From: Oscillospiraceae bacterium
GTDB lineage: Bacteria; Bacillota; Clostridia; Oscillospirales; Ruminococcaceae
Assembly (NCBI GenBank): GCA_017466885.1
Contig: JAFTTH010000002.1
Coordinates: 248,001 to 312,000, forward strand
DNA length: 64,000 bases
Direction of reading: 5' to 3'
Shown here one piece after another: positions 15,996 to 22,877 of this stretch. The position numbers and the translations under genes were made by a program. Numbering within the stretch: the stretch's first letter is position 1; every line of letters starts with the position of its first letter. The notes beneath the pieces are model-generated. The model was given only the letters and a program-made list of their open reading frames with translations, did not search any database and was not told the DNA's origin.

Positions 15996-16703
15996 TCAGT
16001 TCGACACCACTTGATTTTTTTGATACTGCCATATCTGATTATCGAGTGTGCGTACTGTCAATGTTGGATATTCTTTACTTAAGATTTCACATGCATTAGC
16101 CATTACTCTCTGTAGTTCATCATCCAGCATTTTTCTACCAGATATGTTCGTAATAAAACGATGTAGCATCCTATCAGGTTTGCAGACATCATCATTGCCT
16201 ACGAGCATATAAAGGTATTTGAGCATGATGCCACTGCCTTGCCCCTTTACAGCTAAAATCTCCTTATCTACTTCTTCTTGCTTAGTACTATCTAAGTTCC
16301 TAAAATGGTTAACATCTTGTATGTCGTGCTTATCAAGTACTTTTAGCACTTCCAAGACCGCTTCTGCTTTGAGAATCCCATTTTTCGTAGATGTTCTTTG
16401 AAGATTCAAAACATCTTTTGCAAAATCCAGAATGCTGCTATAGCTTTCAAACACAGAAATTGCCTCGCTTGTGGTTCTGCTACGTTTGCTAAGAGCAGGA
16501 TGGGCGTGTTCAAGATGTTTCTGATATTTCCTTACCACATTTTTAACACCTTCATACTTTACGCCAATGGAGAAGACCGCATCAATTATGCAAAGATCAA
16601 GAGAATTGTAAAAGAATTCTTCCGGCAATGTTGCTAAAAGGTTGATGCTTTCATTTGACTTACAGGTTTCTGCTAATTTTTCAGAGATTTGAGATAAAGT
16701 CAT
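15996..16703 (-). CDS. HhH-GPD-like protein (possible DNA glycosylase fold)
   Basis: 235 residues, mostly helical. LDLCIIDAVFSIGVKYEGVK resembles the first helices of HhH-GPD proteins. VKGQGSGIMLKYLYMLVGND followed by VCKPDRMLHRFI resembles the hairpin (GxG...A/L) and the conserved Asp segment (xKPDRxxxRF) of endonuclease III/AlkA-type glycosylases. No Fe-S cysteine cluster follows. It starts inside the end of the WYL gene (4-nt overlap) and is 40 nt upstream of the phosphatase pair, so it belongs to one operon. It may bind or excise modified bases; this is an inference from fold resemblance only. Confidence 0.6.
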   Translation of the reverse strand: MTLSQISEKLAETCKSNESINLLATLPEEFFYNSLDLCIIDAVFSIGVKYEGVKNVVRKYQKHLEHAHPALSKRSRTTSEAISVFESYSSILDFAKDVLNLQRTSTKNGILKAEAVLEVLKVLDKHDIQDVNHFRNLDSTKQEEVDKEILAVKGQGSGIMLKYLYMLVGNDDVCKPDRMLHRFITNISGRKMLDDELQRVMANACEILSKEYPTLTVRTLDNQIWQYQKNQVVSN

Positions 16704-17773
16704 TTTAATTCCTCCGTGTATCTTCTTACCGTTGATTCAAGTTCTTCTCGGATTTGTTTTGATATCCTGAGCGGAGACAAAACCATAACATCCGGTGCAT
16801 AGCATTTGGCAAACTGTATAATGGATTTCTCATTTGCCGAAACTGAGACTTCAACGGTTTCACTTGTTTCGTTCCAGAACGAAACATCAAATCCAAACAT
16901 ATCAATTATGTCGCTTATCATATCCTTGGGAATTCTTAGTTGAACTCGAACCAAATCGCTCGTAAACATATAGAGATGTTCGCTCATATACTGTTCAAGA
17001 TCAATCTTTCTTCCATTTGAACCGTTAAGGGTTTCGAAAGGACGTGTCTTTTCGCTTAATATTGAGATATCTCGCAACCTGTCAACTCGATAATTTGCTA
17101 TATCATCATACTTCTCATAGTTACAAATAAGGTAGAACTGTCCACCTTTAATTGCCATTTTGTATGGAGATACTACGTATTCTCTTATCGTTCCATCCTT
17201 GCGCTTTTTGGGATGTTCTTTTTTGTCTGTACCATATTCGATGTACTTGAATGATATCTTCTTGTTCTTTCTAATTGCTTCGTCTAACAGTTCAATGCTT
17301 AAAAATAATTGCTGATTCTTTGTCTTATTAAGTGAAAGTCGTGTTATGCTACGAACTTTTGATGAAAAATATTTACTGCGAAGCCCTGACAATTTAGTAA
17401 TCAGTTCTTTTCCGTGATTGTATGGTATAAATTCCGAGGCGATAACACTTTCAATCAAAAGTTGAAGTTCGCCATCGGTAAATATGGAGTCGTAGTAAAA
17501 GTCTGACATTAAGTCATTATCTTCGCACTCTCCAGTTTCTTTGTTTAACCGAGAACGTTTTATGATCTTTCCACATTTTATCAGACGGCTATATTTATTC
17601 TGTAAAGCATCAAGATTTCGCTTGATAGCCTTGCGATCTGCCGTGACTCCATACTCACTTTCAAGAATTTGCTCAATATCTTTTTGGCTAAGAGTATGAT
17701 CCACATCGGAATGATGCTTGAGGATGTCGAGTATATCAAGAATTAGTGTTTTCTTTATAAGTTCTTCTGCCAT
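16700..17773 (-). CDS. WYL-domain transcriptional regulator heading a cargo operon
   Basis: About 357 residues. Winged HTH (LDILKHHSDVDHTLSQKDIE; EYGVTADRKAIKRNLDAL), then a WYL domain (KKISFKYIEYGTDKKEHPKK; YVVSPYKMAIKGGQFYLICN; IANYRVDRLRDISILSE) and a WYL C-terminal extension (VQLRIPKDMISDIIDMFGFD). I start at the ATG at 17773, which has AGAGGTG 5 nt upstream. The promoter is TTGTAT (17822-17827), 17 nt, TATAAT (17799-17804). It overlaps the HhH-like gene by 4 nt. WYL regulators in this position are typical of phage-defence operons and may sense nucleic acid damage products. Confidence 0.87.
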   Translation of the reverse strand: MAEELIKKTLILDILDILKHHSDVDHTLSQKDIEQILESEYGVTADRKAIKRNLDALQNKYSRLIKCGKIIKRSRLNKETGECEDNDLMSDFYYDSIFTDGELQLLIESVIASEFIPYNHGKELITKLSGLRSKYFSSKVRSITRLSLNKTKNQQLFLSIELLDEAIRKNKKISFKYIEYGTDKKEHPKKRKDGTIREYVVSPYKMAIKGGQFYLICNYEKYDDIANYRVDRLRDISILSEKTRPFETLNGSNGRKIDLEQYMSEHLYMFTSDLVRVQLRIPKDMISDIIDMFGFDVSFWNETSETVEVSVSANEKSIIQFAKCYAPDVMVLSPLRISKQIREELESTVRRYTEELK

Positions 17774-17798
17774 ATTTACACCTCTTTTCACATTATCC

Positions 17799-17827
17799 AT
17801 TATACCAAATCTGAGAATATTATACAA
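17799..17827 (-). promoter_or_regulatory. Promoter of the WYL/HhH/phosphatase operon
   Basis: TTGTAT, 17-nt spacer, TATAAT on the minus strand, 25 nt upstream of the chosen WYL start. Confidence 0.7.
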
Positions 17828-17879
17828 CAGGTTATGGGTTAAAAACAGACCATCTGTTGCAACGTTTTTCTAAACTTAA

Positions 17880-18302
17880 TCAATTAATCTCACTTTTAAA
17901 GTTATGTAATGGAAAATCGTAATCTATATTAAACCTATCAAAGATTCTGTTTTCGTAAATTCCAAAACCTCTATCCTTGGCGGCCTTCAATAACATATAT
18001 GCTTCTTTGTTTTCGATCTCTGAAAACATGACATCAGTAATAGAAATACCGGAAAGACGAATAAAATCATTAAGGGCATCGTACTTTTTTTCCGGCGATG
18101 CTAAAATGCAAAAGATTAGTTTTTTCCTTCGTAATGTTCTCACCAAACAGATGTGATAATCCCCATTCGATTCGTAGTACACTTGTTCACTATACATTGC
18201 TGCAGGGAAATGCCATATCTTTCCATCACCGTTCGTAAATCGTGCCTTCCAATTAGTAAGCTCGCACATTACTTTGTATGTGTTAATTCTGCTTTCATTC
18301 AT
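17880..18302 (-). CDS. Hypothetical protein (140 aa)
   Basis: 140-residue soluble protein with AAAGGAGG before the ATG. Segments: YKVMCELTNWKARFTNGDGK, YESNGDYHICLVRTLRRKKL, LNDFIRLSGISITDVMFSEI, AKDRGFGIYENRIFDRFNID. No motif recognised. It lies upstream of, but separate from, the WYL operon (its stop is 53 nt before the WYL promoter), on the same strand. Function unknown. Confidence 0.65.
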   Translation of the reverse strand: MNESRINTYKVMCELTNWKARFTNGDGKIWHFPAAMYSEQVYYESNGDYHICLVRTLRRKKLIFCILASPEKKYDALNDFIRLSGISITDVMFSEIENKEAYMLLKAAKDRGFGIYENRIFDRFNIDYDFPLHNFKSEIN

Positions 18303-18367
18303 TTTGATTACCTCCTTTACTGCTTACATACTGAGTATATCAAAAAGGATGGGTTGAAAAAGGTGCA

Positions 18368-18396
18368 TTGATTCTTCAGTAGGTAGATATTATATT
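18368..18396 (+). promoter_or_regulatory. Possible plus-strand promoter upstream of the CTATA array
   Basis: TTGATT (18368-18373), 17-nt spacer, TATATT (18391-18396), directed toward the array and zinc-ribbon genes. A terminator-like hairpin follows within 10 nt, so it may make a short attenuated transcript. Confidence 0.35.
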
Positions 18397-18405
18397 TTCT
18401 TACTT

Positions 18406-18438
18406 AAGCCGTGGTTAAAACCACGGCTTTTATCTTTT
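18406..18438 (+). terminator. Terminator or attenuator hairpin before the array
   Basis: AAGCCGTGGTT (18406-18416) pairs perfectly with AACCACGGCTT (18419-18429), followed by TTATCTTTT. No plus-strand gene lies upstream, so it either insulates the array or attenuates the promoter at 18368. Confidence 0.65.
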
Positions 18439-18451
18439 GCAACACCGAACA

Positions 18452-18965
18452 CATTGACTATATATGTGTAAAACCAAACACCACGACTATTTTATTGCAA
18501 CCATGCCCGACCACCAAACGCTATAAAAGCATTGCCCACAAACACGTTTACTATAATAGCGAACCCGAACACACACGGCAATATTATTGAATAACCGACT
18601 CCCCCCGAAATTTCACTATAAAAATGAAAAGTTTTAACCCACGCAACCCCCGATTCACCGCTATATATACGAAAAGGTTTTGCAAACCCGAACAGCCCCC
18701 GGAAACTTGCTTTATTATTGAAAAGCGTTACCCACCCCAACACCACGACTATACAAGCGGACGAAAACGGAACACAACACCCCAACACAGCGACTATACA
18801 ATCAGACCGTGCGTAAAACCACCCACCGCTACTATATAAACGAAAGGAAGGGCAACGAGTTCCACACACACCGATGCTATTAAAGTAGGACATATGTAAC
18901 ACCACCGCCCTCTTTTACTATGTACATTAGAACGCAACCCCACCCGCAAACACTATAAAACCGAA
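18452..18965. repeat. Array of about 14 degenerate CTATA units
   Basis: Fourteen boxes reading CTATA, CTATT or close variants occur at 18458, 18487, 18521, 18551, about 18580, 18616, 18661, 18710, 18749, 18794, 18832, 18877, 18918 and 18953, spaced 29-49 nt. Each is preceded by a 12-20 nt C/A-rich, G-poor tract (for example CCCACCCCAACACCACGA) and often followed by a GAAAGG-like tract. The last unit merges into the ribosome site of the zinc-ribbon gene at 18979. Spacing is irregular and units are too divergent for a CRISPR or a simple tandem repeat. No gene is credible inside. Function unknown. Confidence 0.65.
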
Positions 18966-18978
18966 AGGAAGTGCTTTT

Positions 18979-19224
18979 ATGTCAAAGCAAATTATCTGTA
19001 GAAGTTGCGGATGCAAATTCACACTTACAGAAAGGCAAATTGAGTTCTATGACCAAAATGGATGGTCAACACCGTGTCATTGTTCCTCTTGCCGAGAAGC
19101 AAACCGTCAAGAGCGATCAAGCAAATATTACGGCTTGTATGAGGCTATGGCAAACTATACCCCATGCAAGAAACGCAGACAGCGGGTTCATTATAGGCCG
19201 CATCTCGTAGGAGGTTTCAGATGA
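18979..19224 (+). CDS. Zinc-ribbon (zf-trcl-like) protein, first copy
   Basis: 81 residues. IICRSCGCKFTLTERQIEFY then CHCSSCREANRQER fits the probable zinc-ribbon family zf-trcl (CxxCxxxF...E..FY...G...P..C..CR). GAAAGGAAG lies 8 nt upstream of the ATG. Its stop overlaps the start of the next zinc-ribbon gene (ATGA), so they are translationally coupled. Plus strand, downstream of the CTATA array, first gene of a four-gene operon ending at 19909. Probably binds nucleic acid; not demonstrated. Confidence 0.8.
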   Translation: MSKQIICRSCGCKFTLTERQIEFYDQNGWSTPCHCSSCREANRQERSSKYYGLYEAMANYTPCKKRRQRVHYRPHLVGGFR

Positions 19225-19418
19225 AAAAGGAGAGATTATGTTTAGATTGTGGTTATCTTTTCACGATCAGCTTGAATGAAATTAGGAAATTGAAAGCCAA
19301 AGGCAAATGCATCCCGACACATTGTCCTGTCTGTCGGGAGCGAAGATGGAAGGAGGAAAGGCAAAGTATTAGACGGGCAAAAAAATTTGAAAGGAAGTTT
19401 TTTGATGAACAATTTTGA
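19221..19418 (+). CDS. Zinc-ribbon (zf-trcl-like) protein, second copy
   Basis: 65 residues, paralogous to the preceding gene: LCLDCGYLFTISLNEIRKLK then THCPVCRERRWKEERQ, keeping both CxxC knuckles and the basic R/K-rich tail. Starts in the ATGA overlap with the first copy, and its end overlaps the next gene by 14 nt. Tandem divergent zinc ribbons suggest a heterodimer or recent duplication. Function unknown. Confidence 0.78.
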   Translation: MKKERLCLDCGYLFTISLNEIRKLKAKGKCIPTHCPVCRERRWKEERQSIRRAKKFERKFFDEQF

Positions 19419-19749
19419 TTTGGCAAAGGAAATCTGCAAGGCATTGGAAAGAGCCGAAAAGGAGAGCAGAAACAATATTTACTTGCTAAGACCGGAAACA
19501 ATCAAGAGGTCAAAGATTATTAACCGTTTGCTCAAAGACAGCGAGTGTACCATAGCATTCGATATGGCGACAAACTCTATCGAAATCTGTGTCTTGGGTT
19601 ATGTTTTCGATAGTTGTGTATGCGATCTGAAACGGGTATTTCAAACGGTGGATCTGTTCGTGATAGATGCATTGAATGATGGCAAAGTATCTATTGAAAT
19701 GAAGATATTAAATGCTGCTGAAATCATAAGGAGAGATTTATATGTTTGA
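19405..19749 (+). CDS. Hypothetical protein (114 aa)
   Basis: Start chosen at the ATG at 19405 (GGAAG upstream) rather than the TTG at 19387, giving 114 residues: MNNFDLAKEICKALERAEKE, IKRSKIINRLLKDSECTIAF, VFDSCVCDLKRVFQTVDLFV, VSIEMKILNAAEIIRRDLYV. Alpha/beta, soluble, no recognised motif. It overlaps the zinc-ribbon gene upstream and the small membrane protein gene downstream, so it is part of one operon. Confidence 0.65.
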   Translation: MNNFDLAKEICKALERAEKESRNNIYLLRPETIKRSKIINRLLKDSECTIAFDMATNSIEICVLGYVFDSCVCDLKRVFQTVDLFVIDALNDGKVSIEMKILNAAEIIRRDLYV

Positions 19750-19873
19750 AGATATTTTCTTTGCAATTGCTTACGGGATTATGGGTTTGATCCATGATAA
19801 AAAATACGGTTGTTTAACAGCTATTGTAGTTGCAGTTGTGCTGATTATTATCATTGGAAAACTTGCGTATTAA
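19742..19873 (+). CDS. Small single-helix membrane protein (43 aa)
   Basis: 43 residues, MFEDIFFAIAYGIMGLIHDK then a hydrophobic helix CLTAIVVAVVLIIIIGKLAY. AAGGAGAG lies 6 nt upstream of the ATG, and the gene overlaps the previous stop by 8 nt. A rho-independent terminator follows immediately. Too short for confident family assignment; a membrane anchor or toxin-like peptide are both possible. Confidence 0.6.
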   Translation: MFEDIFFAIAYGIMGLIHDKKYGCLTAIVVAVVLIIIIGKLAY

Positions 19874-19876
19874 ATG

Positions 19877-19909
19877 AACCCACAGAGCACTCTGTGGGTT
19901 CGCTTTTTT
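19877..19909 (+). terminator. Terminator of the zinc-ribbon operon
   Basis: AACCCACAGAG (19877-19887) pairs perfectly with CTCTGTGGGTT (19890-19900), then CGCTTTTTT. It abuts the convergent gene ending at 19908. Confidence 0.92.
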
Positions 19910-20198
19910 AGATTAGATATTCTGCATCTCCGTTTATGTACTTTTCGTAATCTATGCGTTTGACGGCATCCTTGCTGTAATGATATGCCATCCGACCTGC
20001 CCAACCAAGAAAACAAATTGTACCGTCATTGTGTAGTGCCATGATGTCATCTACCGGTCTTTCGGTAGGCTTTACACCATCACCGTAGGTAATGCCTTCA
20101 CGCTCTGCATCGCTCATAAAGCGGTATTCGGTGGCACTATTGCGAAGGTGGATATATACCTTCTTTTCATTTTTTACTAATTCTTTGATCGTTCGCAT
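19908..20198 (-). CDS. Small hypothetical protein behind an attenuator leader
   Basis: 96 residues from the ATG at 20198, which has AGGAG 10 nt upstream: IKELVKNEKKVYIHLRNSAT, FMSDAEREGITYGDGVKPTE, DDIMALHNDGTICFLGWAGR, YHYSKDAVKRIDYEKYINGD. Proteins with the GDGVKPT and MAYH...VDYEKY pattern are familiar from clostridial mobile elements but have no known function. The upstream 170 nt contain competing terminator and antiterminator stems (20241-20350), so its expression is probably controlled by transcription attenuation. Confidence 0.72.
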   Translation of the reverse strand: MRTIKELVKNEKKVYIHLRNSATEYRFMSDAEREGITYGDGVKPTERPVDDIMALHNDGTICFLGWAGRMAYHYSKDAVKRIDYEKYINGDAEYLI

Positions 20199-20240
20199 TA
20201 TTAATGCACTCCTTTTTGTTTTTATATCCCAAAGAGTGCA

Positions 20241-20350
20241 GAAAAAAACGAACCCATCGTTACCGACAGGTTCGTGAGATAACCTATCGGTCAAGCATTA
20301 GCACCTTACATTTTGCAGGTCGCTGTGCGGTCAACGAGCTTGATCTCTCG
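20241..20350 (-). promoter_or_regulatory. Riboswitch-like terminator/antiterminator leader
   Basis: Read on the minus strand. Terminator: ACGAACC (20275 to 20269) with GGTTCGT (20254 to 20248), then a run of seven T. Competing antiterminator: ACCGATAGGTT (20291 to 20281) with AACCTGTCGGT (20272 to 20262), which sequesters the first terminator arm. Upstream, GAGAT/ATCTC could close an aptamer containing CAAGC/GCTTG and an ACCTGC...GTAAGGTGCTAA hairpin that resembles the P3 region of SAM-I riboswitches. The rest of the SAM-I core (GGAGGGA) is absent, so I do not assign a ligand. Confidence 0.6.
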
Positions 20351-20372
20351 CGCACTCTTAATAGGCAATTAT

Positions 20373-20582
20373 TTAGTTTTGATTGAATATTTGGTCGTAT
20401 ATCCGTTGAAGCATTATACCTTCTGAATCTGGTTCTTCGTTATTAGCAAGGATGTTGTCCACTATTACATTATCTATCTCATCTAATAATGCTTGAACAT
20501 CACCTTTTTCAATTAACTTCTCCAAATCGGGAATATATCGACTTAGCGTTTGTTTTTGATAATCTGTTATAATCATAGGCAT
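20373..20582 (-). CDS. Small hypothetical protein (69 aa)
   Basis: 69 residues from the ATG at 20582: MPMIITDYQKQTLSRYIPDL, EKLIEKGDVQALLDEIDNVI, EEPDSEGIMLQRIYDQIFNQ. Acidic and helical. The ATG follows the upstream exonuclease stop in TAGAATG, so expression is probably coupled to it. It may be a small partner of the nuclease or an unrelated accessory. No family recognised. Last gene of the eight-gene operon. Confidence 0.62.
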   Translation of the reverse strand: MPMIITDYQKQTLSRYIPDLEKLIEKGDVQALLDEIDNVIVDNILANNEEPDSEGIMLQRIYDQIFNQN

Positions 20583-20583
20583 T

Positions 20584-22206
20584 CTAATATAATTTTGCAA
20601 ACGCCTTACGGTTTGCTTTCTGTTCTATCAGCTTATCATCATGCCTTTTGATATAATCAAAAGTATCGATGAAAGACAGAAAGATTCGTGGCTGTTCGTG
20701 ATATGTTTTACAACCGGGATTTGTCACAAAATTTATGTGTTCGAGTTTTACAGGAACTCTTGAAGTCTTGATTTTCCACTTTCCGACTGGTGTTTCAATA
20801 TAGATGTATTCTGATTCTTGATTAAACAAGTAACCTGCATCTTCACACATCGTTTTTATATCTGATAAATTCTCATCCAACCGTACCCGATTAGTAAAAG
20901 GAATAGACACTTTTACATCGTGTTTACTTGTAGGTTTACATTGTCTGCATGGCGTATATCCTGCACGAACAGCATCTTTATATGTTCCAAATCCTCTCAG
21001 ATTGCTAATTTCATTTAGTTTTGAACAAGAGCGCAAATGGAATGTTTGATAGCCTTTCCCAACCCAAAATGCAAATCTCGGCTGAGTAAGTGTGTAAATA
21101 TCATCTCTTTCGATTTGAGTGAGGTTCTCATCGTTAAGTAATCGATAGCGTTCTTCAACAGCAAGTTTTTGTCTTGCAATTGCTCTTTTATCGGTTACAT
21201 TAGCACTTTTTTTAATTTTCTTTTGCAACCGAGCGATCTTCACTTCGGGGGGAAGTGGTTTATAAATATCACTTGGTGAGGGCTTGCAAAGTTTGCAAGG
21301 GGTTCTTCCGGTTTTAATTACCGTATCATACTTTCTCGCACCCAAGATATCCTTTGCAAACAGCATCATGCCACAAGAACATTTATGGAACACCTTTGAA
21401 CTTGGAGTATACACATAGGTATATTGTGTGCGTTCAAGGATATCAAGATTTCGCTCTTTGAACGCAGTTGAATATTCTTCTTTACAGCATTCACAAGGAC
21501 GATATCTTTTGCGTAACGGCGTCTTCCAATTCTCATACCCCTGCGTTTCTATTTCTCCCGAAACCAAAAGTTCACATTCTCTTTTATGTATAGTGTTAGT
21601 TTTCGGATCATATTGCAAAGGCAAATGAGAAAACCGAGCATTTGGTTTCATTGGTCTTTCGGTCTTTACTAACGGTTTTAGCAGGTCTTCTTGTGGGAAG
21701 GCGATTTTATTCATCAGCTTTTGCATTACGCCTACATCGTTAAAAGAATTATGCTTTAATTCGGGAGTCGTATCTATTCCTTGTCCTTCGGCAATTCTAT
21801 AGGCGTTACCACGAGAATATGGCTGCCCATTTAAATATTCATAAACATATTCGTTGATAGTAATCGCTTTATGCTTTTCATCCTGTTTAAGAATAATACC
21901 AACTATTTTCTTGAATAAAACAGTTGATTCATCATACCACCAAAGAAGGATATCTTCATCATTAAGCCATTCTTCAAAAGCTGTCAATACATTATGCGCA
22001 TTTTTAGCATGCAAAAACTCTGTTGCTGTACCGCCTGTATATGCAACGTGTTTCCAATCGTGAAAATTTGTGTCGCGCGGTCTAATGAACGATACAAATG
22101 TATCCACAGGATTCCATTGTTCGTCCACTTTTATAGCTGCCAGTTGTGTTGGTGAGTGATGACCGTCATTATTAGTCATCCATTCCATATCTGCCAAAAC
22201 AAACAT
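20584..22206 (-). CDS. DEDD exonuclease-like protein with three Ada-like cysteine motifs
   Basis: 540 residues. The N-terminal ~180 look like an RNase H-fold 3'-5' exonuclease: LADMEWMTN (D-x-E), YDEST and HNSFNDVGVMQKLM (H...D). The rest holds three repeats, each ending in a C-x-x-C knuckle: CELLVSG...YRPCECCK (about 212-247), FHKCSCGMMLFA...RTPCKLCKP (about 272-307) and FHLRSCSKLNEI...YTPCRQCKP (about 389-422). The FH(x)3-4SC...GYxPCxxC pattern resembles the zinc-binding Ada/Cys4 fingers of repair enzymes. It probably degrades or senses nucleic acid at modified sites (inference). SD GGAGGTGG precedes the ATG. Confidence 0.75.
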   Translation of the reverse strand: MFVLADMEWMTNNDGHHSPTQLAAIKVDEQWNPVDTFVSFIRPRDTNFHDWKHVAYTGGTATEFLHAKNAHNVLTAFEEWLNDEDILLWWYDESTVLFKKIVGIILKQDEKHKAITINEYVYEYLNGQPYSRGNAYRIAEGQGIDTTPELKHNSFNDVGVMQKLMNKIAFPQEDLLKPLVKTERPMKPNARFSHLPLQYDPKTNTIHKRECELLVSGEIETQGYENWKTPLRKRYRPCECCKEEYSTAFKERNLDILERTQYTYVYTPSSKVFHKCSCGMMLFAKDILGARKYDTVIKTGRTPCKLCKPSPSDIYKPLPPEVKIARLQKKIKKSANVTDKRAIARQKLAVEERYRLLNDENLTQIERDDIYTLTQPRFAFWVGKGYQTFHLRSCSKLNEISNLRGFGTYKDAVRAGYTPCRQCKPTSKHDVKVSIPFTNRVRLDENLSDIKTMCEDAGYLFNQESEYIYIETPVGKWKIKTSRVPVKLEHINFVTNPGCKTYHEQPRIFLSFIDTFDYIKRHDDKLIEQKANRKAFAKLY

Positions 22207-22244
22207 TGACGGCCACCTCCTTCATGTTAAACCTCATCACAGTT

Positions 22245-22262
22245 CCGTTTTAAGTAAAACGG
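22245..22262. promoter_or_regulatory. Perfect inverted repeat upstream of the exonuclease gene
   Basis: CCGTTTTA-AG-TAAAACGG is a perfect 8-bp inverted repeat between two operon genes. The half-site CCGTTTTA also occurs in the shared promoter element at 25411, 29449 and 40857. No T-run follows, so it looks like a protein-binding site rather than a terminator. Confidence 0.45.
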
Positions 22263-22264
22263 TA

Positions 22265-22546
22265 TTATTCCCCTCTCAACTCTTTAAGACGTTCTTCAAC
22301 CTCATCTATGAGATCCTCAACTTCACTATATTTTTCTTCCCATTCATCATATTCGTCAGAATCTGTGTTTTCAGGTTCATTGCCTTCAAGCTCGCCGAGT
22401 CTATCTTCAAGGTCATCGAGATATTCTTGCAACTGTTCAATTGTAAGTGCATCGATATCGGGTTCTACTGCAATATCGATTTTTATTCCAAGTTCTTCTT
22501 CGAGCTTCTTTAATCCCTCTTGTGCGATTCTTTCATAGTCTTTCAT
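22265..22546 (-). CDS. Acidic coiled-coil protein (93 aa)
   Basis: 93 residues, very acidic, with two predicted helices forming a coiled coil: LKKLEEELGIKIDIAVEPDI, EQLQEYLDDLEDRLGELEGN, EKYSEVEDLIDEVEERLKEL. No enzyme motif. Its start lies 1 nt before the stop of the PH-like gene upstream. High Glu/Asp content could mimic DNA or mediate assembly. Function unknown. Confidence 0.65.
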   Translation of the reverse strand: MKDYERIAQEGLKKLEEELGIKIDIAVEPDIDALTIEQLQEYLDDLEDRLGELEGNEPENTDSDEYDEWEEKYSEVEDLIDEVEERLKELRGE

Positions 22547-22876
22547 TTACTTCTTCCCCTTAATATTTGATAAGTAATCCCAAATTATTTTAAAATCTTT
22601 CTTATGCTTAAAAGAAAACTTAAATTCCTTACCTTCAGTGTTTATTATTCGAAGGCCACCGCCGGGGAGATATGTATACTTATCAAACAACGATATACTT
22701 TCAAGCGGAATCATTACATGGTCATCTGTTACCGCATTCATAGCGCCAAATGCTAAATATGATGTTGCAGATTTGTTCCATATTAAAGCTGCATCCGTCA
22801 GCATTAAATCGCCATAACCCCGAAAAACAAAGGTCACTCTTGTTTTCACTATTACTTGTGTTCCCATTGCATCCAT
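22547..22876 (-). CDS. PH/GRAM-like domain protein (109 aa)
   Basis: 109 residues rich in beta strands: VTFVFRGYGDLMLTDAALIW, MIPLESISLFDKYTYLPGGG, LRIINTEGKEFKFSFKHKKD, ending in a helix FKIIWDYLSN. The order (strands, L-T-x-x-x-L-I-W, I-P-L-x-x-I, F-x-F...K...W) is that of bacterial PH/GRAM-like domains, which bind membranes or proteins. Lies between the acidic protein and the YunG-like gene with 1-nt spacing, so it is strictly part of the operon. Confidence 0.65.
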   Translation of the reverse strand: MDAMGTQVIVKTRVTFVFRGYGDLMLTDAALIWNKSATSYLAFGAMNAVTDDHVMIPLESISLFDKYTYLPGGGLRIINTEGKEFKFSFKHKKDFKIIWDYLSNIKGKK

Positions 22877-22877
22877 A

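Noticed and set aside
18492..18905. A 137-codon minus-strand frame across the CTATA array
   Set aside because: Its low-complexity repeats simply translate the array; no ribosome site or family resemblance.
18452..18965. CRISPR array
   Set aside because: Units are divergent, spacing varies from 29 to 49 nt, there are no identical repeats and no cas genes nearby.
20241..20350. A canonical SAM-I riboswitch
   Set aside because: Only the P3-like segment matches; the conserved GGAGGGA...GGCCC part is absent, so I list it as unassigned.
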